NCBI RefSeq assembly: GCF_000237925.1
Contig: NC_031498.1
Span: forward strand, 24,459,738-24,523,737
Direction: 5' to 3'
DNA length: 64,000 nucleotides
From: Schistosoma mansoni
Taxonomy: Eukaryota; Platyhelminthes; Trematoda; Strigeidida; Schistosomatidae
The notes beneath the pieces are model-generated. The model did not search any database. It was not told the DNA's origin and saw only the letters and a list, made by a program, of their open reading frames with translations. Below are positions 46,606 through 58,000 of this stretch, in pieces. Position numbers and translations under genes: made by a program. Position 1 is the first letter of the stretch, and the number at the start of each line of letters is the position of its first letter.

Positions 46606-49600
46606 ATGTCTACGGTCGCTCTACTTTCAATTATCGCTGCAGCTGCTGCTTTTAAGGCCTTATTCTTCTTTTCCTAGTAAGGAATTTATACATTTATATT
46701 GTTTAGTCATTCAACTGATTTTGAAGTACATCGCAATTGGATTGCGATTACATGCTGGCTTCCGATATCTGAGTGGTACCTTGATGTAAGTCGTATTATA
46801 TCGCGGTTTTATATACTGCTTAGGAAACTTCCATATGGACACTGGATTATCCTCCACTGTTTGCGTTTTTCGAATGGTTTTTATCATTTATAGCTATCAA
46901 AATTGATCCCGAAATCTGCACCATCACCTCTCGTCCGTATATATCAAATGAACTTATTATTTTCCAACGACTTAGTGTTATTGTTTCAGAACTTCTCATG
47001 TTTGCAGCCCTTGTGAGGTATTTGGTTTTACTATAAACATATGTTGTAGATTACTACATTCAGTGAAACTGTCTGGTAGTGGATTTTTAAAGCGAAGTTA
47101 TTATCCACTATGTTTTCTTTTCGCATTCAATTTCGGACTGATTATTGTTGACCGTATCCTCTTTGTTTGTTCTCATAATTTGACACGGAAGTGATCAGGT
47201 GCTGGATGGCTTATTACTGTCTTCACCACCCTCAGCCCTATCCACTAGTAGCATATCAGTTAAAATTGTGAACACAATAAAATTAAATAATAATGGACAA
47301 TCTATTTTTTTCATTATCTACCTTCACTTCCTGTTTTGTATACAGAGTATATTCTGCAGCTGATGCTGGTTGTTGGTTATACGGAAATATTGTATGATAA
47401 TGACTTAAGTTACCACAATAAAATGAATAAAGCATTCCTACAATGACAAATAGAATGAGTTTAATAGGTACAATTAAATGACGCTTGGAAAATTGAGTTA
47501 CATGCAAACGATATCTTGTTCATTTTGCTTTAAAGAAAATATATTTATGTTATAATACTAAAATGAGCAGTGGGAACATATATATCCAAGCAACCACTGC
47601 TTCAACTAATTCAAATTTGTGAAAGATTTTAAATTAGCGTGCTTGTCTGTTTTGCACTGCTTCTTTTCTCTTTACTTTAAACATTTACCTCCTCTCTTTT
47701 CTTCAACTTGAGCTTCCAAATATATAAAGTATTTCAAGACAATATTTGTTTTTTCCGACATTAAAATCACTTGCGAATAAGTTGTGAAAGGATTTTCATA
47801 GGATTTTAGTTATAAAGCAAATTTGTCATTTTCTAGTTGTTTTCCCATACATCTTGTAGACATACATTTTCAGTACAATGGATTTTTGTTTGGGATATTA
47901 TTTTTATCAATGGCGCATATAATTGAAGTAAGGTGTACATTATTTTTCTTCTCTCTTAACTGTACTAGGGAAATTACATCTTTGGATCATTCTTGTTCAC
48001 TATACTTTTAAATTTTAAGCACATATTTATGTATGTTGCTCCAGCTTATTTTGTTCATATCTTGATGAACTATTGTTTGGGTTAGTTGATCTATTTTTCT
48101 GTTGTTGAAATAATGATTTATTATAAAGGAAAACGTGAACTTTTCAATGTTGTTAATCGATTTGCAAAGGTCGGCAGTGTTGTTATTTTAGTGATGACTT
48201 CATCATTTGGATATTTTATTTACATGGTTTGCAGTTCTAAATGATCTAATGATAATGTAAAAAATATTATAGAATCAGTTAAAACAAGTTTTCAGTCGTC
48301 TTTTCCCATTTAATCGGGGTCTGTGTCATGCGTACTGGGCTCCGAATTTCTGGTCCTTATACAATTTGGTTGACAAAGTATTAAATGTTCTTGGTAAGAT
48401 TACGTAATATTGGTAATTCATTAAATTAATTGTTAATTCAGGAATTTCCAGTTTTTATTATATCCTTTTTGATAAATATCCCGCTCCATTTGATTTCTAA
48501 ACTTCTACCGGTTTTATACATTTGTTCGTATCAATATGGTAAAATCTGTGTTAAAATTATCTTTCTGCGTATCATTCAAATCTCAGTGTATAATTAGATT
48601 AAGAATGCTGTGTTACAAACTTTTAAACGTATATCTGAAACTTAAGTACTGAAATATAAAATCTCACTTCTGTATAGAAAACTCCCAGCTTCATTCAGAA
48701 TGTGAATAAGTAGCTGTAGAGAACAAATGCCTTCAGTCCAATAAAGTTGATTTAAATTGACACTTGTGGAAGGTGAAACGGTATTGCATAACTGAAGTTA
48801 ATAATGCATATCTATCTCATCGTCATAACTTCACTAGTTAAATCATCACACATACACATGTTAGTTGTTACTTGCAGTTGACTTTTTACTTGTCTGATTC
48901 TGGAACCCCAGTCCCGAAGTCTCCCTATACCCTTTTTCTACACCTAACCTTTTTTTACTACTACTGATATTGTTACTGCTCCTATTACTATGGGCTTTGT
49001 TTTGAGATAATTTTATCTCTCTGTGCTTATATGGTACGGAAACTCGAACCGATGCATATGTTTCAGATTCTACGAGAATAATGATGACAATTCTTTAAAA
49101 TGCAATTACTTTTTCTTCGTGCATGCTATAAAGTTTGTTTGGCAATAAACAGCTTGAGTGTTATCGAAACATTTTATAAATAGATTTTATTTGAATGTAA
49201 CTTTCTTCGTCTCATATTGATACCGCGATTACTGTTTTCTTGGTAAATGATATCTGAATGTTTACGGGTATAGATTTTAAGACTTATAATTCACATCTAT
49301 GAAATGGAGCAATCGATTTATAATTTTCCTTTTTTATAGATGATCATTTTCTTCAAATGTGGCCTGAGAAAATCTCCTCTACTGCAACCATGACTGGTGG
49401 TTTAGTGGAAAATGTGGAACATGTTATTTTGCCTACTATAAGGCCTTCACATACAGCTCTTCTGAGCTTACTGTTTATGCTGGTATGACTGCATGTTATC
49501 GACTTTCCTTAAATATATATTTATGCGATTAGACTGATTAGGATAACCTTGGTTTGCAAATTAAAATCCGACAGGGTTGGTGTCAGGTCTTCCGTACTTG

Positions 49601-52596
49601 TGGTTGACTATGCCGCATGATTCACTCATGTCGAGCAAAAGAAGTATGGAAAATAAGCAATGTCAAATAAGAAAGTAAACTTTTGCTTTCCAATATCACC
49701 ACTTGAGTGACTGTTTTAAATTTGTGCCATACAGTTATTAGTGTCAATATAAAAGACAAGCTTGTTAATGAAGTTCTTTAGACCATTGTATTTTGTTTAC
49801 GTAGCTAGATATCCTACTATCTTCGTGTAAGTGTTGTGGTGTCTTAGGGATTTAATCACGGCTTGTAATAGTGAAGTAGTTGTAAGTCGCAAAATTACGA
49901 GCCTAGTACATGAGCTCTACTTAATCATGTGGGTTCTGTACTGTGCGTTTACCGATGCTCTCACAGTTTTAGTTGTACATATCTGTAAAGATGGATGATT
50001 ATTCTTAAGATTAATTGGGACAAAAAAAACAGGCGCATTCTTGTGTCCTACTGTTAGAGTTGGTTGTAACAAGAAGGTAGACATTACGCACTGTCCATAA
50101 TAATAATAATACTATATAACCAACATTTTGTTTTCCTTATTTTACAGCCCACTTTATGTGTATCAATTAGAAAAAGTCGTTTCTTCAACTTTACAACTGC
50201 TGTAATTTCTCGTGTCTTTTTGAAGTCTGTAATTATAACAGCTTGGTCCTGTTTTATGTTTGGTTGGCATGTTCATGAAAAAGCAGTTCTAATGTTTTTA
50301 TTACCCTTAAAGTAAATATTTCTTGTGTTTCATTTACTATAAATTTCAAACTTATCATTATCACGTTTATCCTTGAAAAGGATAAACTAAACTACCCTTT
50401 GGTTTCGTTAAGTTCGATCTTCTAACTTAGTATAAAAACTAGATAATCTGAATAGATTAAATAGAGTCACTTGAACTATTTGAGTCGAATTTCAGTATTT
50501 AGTCTACATTTTGCAAGCGGCAAACACAAAGTAGCATTCAAGCAACAAACCAAAGTAGTTAAGTAGTCTGATTTCTGATATCTTCAATGCAATACAAATT
50601 TACTCCGAGTAATGCTATTGACGAGGTTGTGGCATGTGTGTAACTGACTCGCTTGCCACTCGTAAGTTTACACCGCTAATCCCTCAGTATCCTGCGTGTT
50701 AGTCCGATTTGTTGGTGCAGCTGTGACAGTCGTCAATACCGTTATCATGGTTCAGCTCAGAATTATGTGAAAGATAATATATCAAACTCGCACTGTTTTT
50801 CGGAAGAAGTGCACTCACTCTTGTGTCATTCTAGATTTCGCTTTTTGTCCGTTTATATCGTGCTACTGTATCAGAATATGCTTATTTTTGTAAATCGTCA
50901 ACAGAATCTCGTTAAATTATATATTTGCTCCTGTTTCGAAGCGTAAACGTAAAATCCTAAATACATTTCTTGTTTAAAGCTTTTTTACACTGACTTCTGG
51001 AGAATATCGGTTTCTTACTTTTTATGTGAGCACTTTGGGATACTACAGCCTTATACCACTGATCCCTACGAATGCTGGTAAGTTAACTGATTTTGCTGTG
51101 AATGTAGTTATAATTCGACATATCAGACTTGTTTATAGAGATGCCAATAGTTAGGCGTAACCATTTAAAGATTAGGCATACACTGATCGGTCAGTAATTA
51201 AACTACAATAATGCTGTTTAGTAGGACTACAAAAACTGTGTCATTAAAAACGAATTGGTTTTAAGGTGATAGAAAAGATTTGTAGTTCGGGTGGATGATT
51301 GTGTTCTCTGAATTTGATGGTTAAATCGTGAAGCGTTCATTGTTATTCTGTGACGTTTGTACCAGGAATGTTGTTGAAAAGAAAAATGAAAGATTCACAA
51401 TTAAACCATTAAACTCAGAGAAAAGAACTCCAAAAAAAACGAACTGATTTCCCTCAAAGTACGTTTATGCTTAGTTTATCAGAAAGTATGAGTTGTAAAC
51501 TAACAAAATTGATGTTTTTACAATTGAAAAGAATCATGGGGATATCTGATTTATCATCTAATAATTAATCATATTTCTGAGTATTGAAGATCGCTCATCT
51601 GGCCACTGAACTCATTTATATTACACAACATTAGGAGCTATAATTTTCTGAGCAGCCTACACCTCGAGTCAATGTTCAACCACCTTATTTGTTATTGAGT
51701 CATATCGAAGTAATTCTAGTCACTGGTACGTGCTTATTCTTTGAGGTTCATCCTTAAATGTGACGAGACTTTGCTTTACCATAAATAGATCCTTTTCTTC
51801 CTAAATTCCTTGTTTGATGAAATGTTTGGGTGCTAGGTAGTACCCTATTTATATGGATAATTAACTCGACTGGTCTGTTTAATCTCGATATAATTTATTT
51901 TCGACTAATTAGTCGTTGAAATGGACGCAAGCTTTTGAGAAATTCACATTCTTTACTAAACCAGATGTGCAAACATGTGGTAGTTTGACTTTAAAAGCTT
52001 CAGCTAACCCAGCGACTACTTTTATCTAGTAAAAATTAGCTGCTAATATCCATCATGAGTGTAGATATTCGTAAGGATCTAGTAATAATATAGTCTCAAT
52101 ATTCGAATCCTATTCTCATTTTTTTCCCATATCATTCAATAAAAATACATAATTCATCAGGATATATTTCGTGTTCATGTCTCTGTTTTATCCTTTTTTT
52201 TACATAGAATTTCCAGCTGTCATATCCATCTATCTAGCACATACATGCATTCATTGGCTTATCTTATTTCGTATTCTTCCCATAAACAATAAAAATAATC
52301 GCGAAAAAAGTATATCTGATCAATCAAGATCACAGCATATCATACAAAAAATTGGTTGTCTACATTTATGGGGTCTTATATTGTTATTTATATTCACAAA
52401 AATAATTCTACCGTTAACTTATTTGGGACAACGTTTACCTTACCTACCATTAATGCTTACTTCAGTCTACACAGCAATTGGATTATTTTGTTCTTTTCTA
52501 ATATTTCTATGGTCATCAAAAAACTTTTATTGTTTACCAAATATGCTGACAGAATCACTAGAAAAGGTAAATAAGACTGAAAAGAAAAACCAATGA
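46606..52596 (+). CDS. ALG8: ALG8, ER dolichyl-P-glucose alpha-1,3-glucosyltransferase
   Basis: Adds the second glucose to the dolichol-linked N-glycan precursor, using dolichyl-phosphate glucose in the ER membrane (GT57 family, multi-pass). Exons: 46606-46676, 46707-46785, 46824-47017, 47080-47153, 47860-47927, 47969-48080, 48129-48226, 48273-48393, 49340-49482, 50148-50311, 50980-51077, 52208-52596. All introns are GT..AG and all phases agree, giving 536 codons (human about 526). Family landmarks: [14 protein letters not shown] with the luminal aspartate taken as catalytic in this family, [87 protein letters not shown] and [14 protein letters not shown]. The start ATG gives [16 protein letters not shown], a hydrophobic first segment, and is the first in frame. 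No disruption was found. Confidence 0.95.
46677..46706 (+). other. 30-bp micro-intron of ALG8
   Basis: GTAAGGAATT..TTGTTTAG between TCCTA and TCATTCAAC. Splicing rebuilds the codon TAT and the conserved [12 protein letters not shown]. The next introns are 38, 62, 706, 41, 48 and 46 bp; later ones run 665-1130 bp. Confidence 0.9.
47283..47507 (-). other. Antisense 74-codon frame in an ALG8 intron, status unknown
   Basis: Starts [20 protein letters not shown], followed by [11 protein letters not shown], a plausible single membrane span, and then a polar tail. It lies wholly within the 706-bp intron 47154-47859 on the opposite strand. I do not recognise the product and see no polyadenylation signal. 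It may be a small nested gene or chance. Confidence 0.25.
48955..49085 (+). repeat. Worn RTE LINE 3' UTR fragment in an ALG8 intron
   Basis: ACTACTGATATTGTTACTGC and later TATGG..GGAAACTCGAACCGATGCAT follow the order of the 3' UTR at 25750-25850. Confidence 0.5.
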
Positions 52597-53094
52597 CAAC
52601 AGTAATTCCAGCTAACGTAACAGGGAAAGGGTATTTTGTACTAATCTGTTCATGTTTGTAATTTTTATTTTTTTTATTCGAAAATGATTTGTATGAAAAA
52701 AACATGTAGACTTTCATTCTGTTTTAGTAAATTTAAATACTGGCTAACAGCGTAATCCAGGATGTGCATTTCGTCTTACTTAGGACCTGTCAGATGGATA
52801 TACCTGCATCTTAGTATTGATTTTCACATGGAGACTTAAAGCCAAAACGTTACGCTACAAACGTCAAGCGCTTTATTCGCTGAAAGTTATATTTTGAGTC
52901 TCCAGTGTCGACTGTTTGCCGTAAATATTTTCGATGCTTAATTGAGCAAAACAGAATGGGTAACAGATGCATAAGATAACTTCATATAGTGTAGTAACTT
53001 TGGTATTGGCTATTACCTCATTTAAATAAATCACATCCTATTTGGGCCGCCATTTTTATACCCTCAGTTGTGCTGACTTAAAATTGGTGTCGTG

Positions 53095-53423
53095 GCATAG
53101 AAGAAAGCTGAAAAGGGCTAGCTTCTGTTGGTCCTTCACGACTCCCTGGCTGGGGTCCGAGAGATAGTGCAACACAGTGGCTAGAGACGTTATCGGATAT
53201 GGCTCAGAATAGAAGCCAGTGGCGATCCTGCCGCAACCTTCTTTTACTTTCTACATAAAGAGTGGTTCTAACTTTCTTAACTGAAAGAGTCTTCTGGTTG
53301 TACATTTCAGTCCGCCTTATCTTTTCATCCCTTCTCTTCCTACTTTCATTATTTTGTGTGGCGCATATGTATCTGGTGCCCTTTTGTACCAATATATATG
53401 TGTTTAAATAAATAAATAAAATC
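53095..53423 (+). repeat. RTE-like LINE 3'-end fragment
   Basis: Short coding tail [20 protein letters not shown], then [15 protein letters not shown], parallels the C-terminus of the intact LINE ([17 protein letters not shown]). It ends in TGTTTAAATAAATAAATAAA. The UTR differs from the CTGA-ending family, so this is a sister family, also seen at 7837, 8690 and 46079. Confidence 0.8.
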
Positions 53424-53924
53424 ATGATTGTTAAGAACAAACTGTGGAATTAAACTTGGGATTTATATGTATTGGTATCCGAGTTTATCTGCTTGAACTC
53501 AGAGTGTAATTGAAAATAATTTTTGTTTACCATGTGTAATTTACTGTCTTATAAAAATTTCCCAAATAGCCAAGTTCATCCTCTGTATGGGAGTTAAACT
53601 AATTCAGAATGCAACTTGTAGATAAATGTGTATTTACAGGGAAAACAGTACAAAATATAGATCACAATGTGTTAAACGCGAAAGCGATACTCTGACTAAG
53701 CGCTGTTCCAAGACATCTAAGAAAGATTGAGTAAATTAAAAAAATCCCTTAATCATTTGAATCAAAATGATTACTTTTTTATGGTCAAATAAGAATCATA
53801 TAAACATTTCTGAATCTGAAACTTCAATAACCATGATAATTATGTTGTGTTGTACGCTGTTTTGTGGCGAATAAGAATTCGACAGCTATACAGGAACACT
53901 ATTACTTAATAATAAGTAACAGTG

Positions 53925-54140
53925 AGTCGGTGGTCAAGACATTCGACTTTTAACTAGTCCCAGGTTCGAAACCCACTCCACCCAGTTCAAGTTTAGACAC
54001 TTGGAGTGTGGCTTGAAGCGAAATGATAATCAAGTTATTGACTAAATTAATCGATTGACTCCCTCACCCGAATAGCTGGTTGGGCACACATATAAGAAGC
54101 TTGTGTATCAGAAGCCGATACCGCAAACCATAATACACAT
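53925..54140 (+). repeat. tRNA-like SINE-type repeat
   Basis: AGTCGGTGGTCAAGACATTC resembles an A box and AGGTTCGAAACCCAC a B box about 40 bp later. The sequence beyond is unlike the hammerhead SINE. No acceptor stem that would make it a functional tRNA was found. Confidence 0.4.
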
Positions 54141-54144
54141 GATC

Positions 54145-55010
54145 TTGTGTCCTTAAACTACGCTAATTTATTAGATGTAAGTAAGTATAAATGTACTGAA
54201 GTCTCTCTATTGAAGGTCCAGTTGAAAAATATCTTAATGTGCCAAATGTATAATTTGATAAGACGAATAAAAAAGGTTTACATTAAAACATTTGTTGTGC
54301 ATCTTACTACAAATGTATATTTTTATCGGATTACTATACTGACTAAATTTCGTTATTACTAATTACAGCAGATTAACTGAATCCAAGCAGTACACTGAAT
54401 CGCACAAGCTACATGATGACTTTGCCAATGTTGATCAGTTGATAATAAGCAGAAAACTGTGGATTTAGATAACGCGCTAGTTGGTTAATATCTTTAATTT
54501 TAAGGTATGAATGTTTCCGTTGGAGCTCGAATTCTCGTCATGGTCAGAGAAGTTACTTCACTGAATTATTTGTTAGTTATATGCAAGGTAGAACTTAAAA
54601 CATATATGAGCTGGTTCGAGTTGTCACACAATATCAGTACATCTGGATGAAATTATCAAGACGAATGCCAGAGTAATAGAGATGGTAAGAGGAATCAATG
54701 ACAGTAGTAGCAAAGATTGAGGATTGAAAATATGATTCGGTAAGCGAGAATGAATTCGTGGAATAAAAAGTATACGTATTTATAAGACAAATACTAGATG
54801 CATCTACGCTATTGCTAATGATTCACAACCATTTCATCCAACATTCCTGATCATTGGTCACGATAATCTTGCGAAATCCAATCAGGTAATTTATACCTAT
54901 CTAAACGGGTCAGCATGACAGTCAACGACATCATGGATTGATGCCACATCTTAGTTTGATTGCCCCTAGTCTTTCAACAAAAGACATTGATGTTATTAGT
55001 TTAAAAACGT
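54145..55010. other. No gene assigned
   Basis: Lies downstream of the last MUS81 exon found. The final MUS81 coding exon would be expected here or further left, but no matching peptide was recognised. Confidence 0.4.
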
Positions 55011-55019
55011 TTCACATAC

Positions 55020-58000
55020 CGATTACTATCTGCTGGTTTCAACTCTGCCAACATATTACCCTTGCCTGACATTGTCGGCTGTTTATCATAGGCATCCATT
55101 AAACTGAAAAACAAGAAATAAATAGTTTACTTACCACAAGAATTAGTAGAAACAGACAGGTAACGCACAAAAAACATGAAACTACGGTGATCATTGAATG
55201 GCGAAATAATTCCCAGATGAAAAACAACTTACATGCAAGGAGTAGGATATTTTTCCATAATTGAAGTGATTTTTGGACCAGAACATCCAGGAATCTGCAT
55301 TAAATGTTTCGCAAAAATATCACGTATACTTGGATCCGGTGATTTATTTGCAAGTTTAACAAACTCACACCAACCCAATGCATTGACAGTGTTTAACTTG
55401 AAAGGTATATCATTAGATTTTTTATAATTAACGTACAAATCACTCTGTAAAGTTAATAACAGAAAGAATATTTATCGATAGTTATTGTAGACTGCTCACA
55501 GTAAACAAACTGATGAATATCTTAATGTATTAAATAACTGTTTAAGCTTCAGAAGTCTAATTTTGCATGTTATTAAACATAAGACACTCAAACCTTGAGT
55601 CCCAAATCCATATTTCATGAACACAATGAAGGTAAAATTGGCCAGCTGATACACAATGGGAACCAGAACTTGAATGCTTTAGTTACAGCTATAGAGAATC
55701 AAACTGCTCAATTCCATAAGGAATAGTGTAATGCAAAAAGATAATATCATGCATTTGTCATATTGTAATGTTGATGGATAGAACATAACTAACATATGTT
55801 AATTAAAAATGTGGTACGGAGAAGGAAAAAGGACATAGAGACTTCTGATTATTCCTGACAGATTTTAAAACGTAATAAGAAAAACTATATGTTAAGATTA
55901 CACTGCAATTAGCTAGTGAAGATAATCTATAAATTTGTCATCTATTTTGATGAAATTGCACGCGGACAGCTGGATGAACACAACAAAACATCCATACAAC
56001 GTGGATAAAAAGTTATCAACTTTTTTGAGTGTTATAACATTTTCTATTTTCTGAAAAAATGATTCACACTGTCCTCTATAAGTCAGTATAAGATGTGATT
56101 TTTATTGACTGTATTTATTGAAATATATGTATTTGAATGGGGAAACGAAAAAATGACTATCCAAAACTAGGGTGAATGTAATAATTGTTTTGTTTGTCTT
56201 CCATCGGGTATATATGTTTGTGTTTTGTAGTTGATATGCAACCACTGAATGCCCTTTATTTACATATGTATATGAAGTATAGAAGTAAATAGATCTTTCG
56301 TCTTTACCCATTCATGATCGAAATCGAAAACCCAGGTGGTTTAGACAAGAAACCCAATGATCGAAGTAGGTAATGATAATTACTCAATGTCAACAATAAC
56401 TGTCCTAATTATTGATAAGAATAAATCTAAACACGTATGATCACTGCAATGGTCAATATATTCTCTAAGTTAATTAGACATTATAAAATAACTTACTGAA
56501 ACACGTGACTGAAGTCTTCGCGAAAGTGCAGCGAGTAAATCTACAGTATCTTCATGACTTTTAGTTGTCATAATATGTAAACCATCGATCATCTATAAAA
56601 TATAGTACAATTAATTATCAGTACAACTAAATGAAATAAATGGAATCTACATACATACACCTAATACTTATAGCAATGAGTGCCATATTTAAAGCATTGT
56701 ATACCACTAACTTGGATGTTGGTGGAAAATAAAAAACATGACATTACGTCAATGCAAGATTCTATGATACCTATTACGAAACATTACAAAATTTCGGATA
56801 ACAGCTTCTATGATAACTTATCATCTAGATATCTCCGGGTCCAATTTAGACTTAAACGCAGGTTATATCAATTCAAAGGTGATGACCACACACGTTACAT
56901 GATGTGCTAAGGTTGTACGATAGATCATATGGAATCGTGGGTGAGTTGTAATGAGTAATAGGATGGTTTAATTAACAAAAATCACTACTCGTTAGGTCAC
57001 AGTGATTATCAATACCTAGAATTACACATAACTTATAAGTATGATTATTTTTGTAAATGTGCCTTTCAATGCAATTTATTTTCAAATTGTTAAGTCGAAT
57101 AGTAACTGAGTCGGGAAGGAGGTCATATCACAGGTCACGAGATCATCCTAACTAGTTAATAGTGTCCTCCTTTTTGAGGCGAGGGTGTTGTTTACGAAAT
57201 TGAGATGAAAAGCTAATGTTCTAGATATACTTTATATCCCTTCAAGCAATTATCACACATTAACAATTAACTTACTTGTGCATTTGAAATTGCTTGTATT
57301 AAAACATCATAAGAGACTTTCTGATTATGCATCATTGGACATTCTTCAATCAAATAAATCAACTGTAATAAACCTGTACGTTTTAAACGATACTACATGG
57401 AAATTGAATGGAATTTTTTTTAAAAAAAAGATAAGATACAATATTCATTTAAAAAAGTGGTAGATTCAAAAAACTTTATTTTCCAAATAGAACAAACTAT
57501 TTGGCAAGCAATTACACCTTACGTCGTGAGTTTCAAAATTACTCTCTCTCGAATCATATTATGTATCCCTAATGATTCTTTTTACTACAGCTAATACTGT
57601 TACTGTGATATGTGTTACTGATATCGACAGGTATAAGTAGTATATATCACCAATTGAAAGTGGAATACTTGGCGGCAGAAGGTTGAGAAAATCGAAGAGA
57701 AGAGAAAGAGAACAGAGAGTAATTGGTATGGAAACGAAGGAATAACAAAGTCTGAGACAAATGATGGATATTTTGCATAGTAAGTGTTACTGTATGGATC
57801 TCAGATTTTACCGAGATATTCTGTAATGTTGTATTAAAATACGTTTAGTTTTCCCCACCGGTGTTCTCGTTCACTACATTACTATTTGTACTACTGTAGA
57901 ATTTGTCCTGGTCACTACATCCTATTGTGTTGATATAGTGTGGCAACTTGAATAAATGCACATGTGTGTGAGGTTCCAAGTTACGTATTGCTAACTGATT

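Noticed and set aside
52171-52207. ATG at 52171 as the start of a separate small membrane protein
   Set aside because: The conserved ALG8 C-terminal peptide begins after the acceptor at 52207 and joins in phase to 51077. The upstream codons are intron.
53925-54000. A functional tRNA gene
   Set aside because: Box-like motifs only; no matching acceptor-stem strands were found at tRNA spacing.
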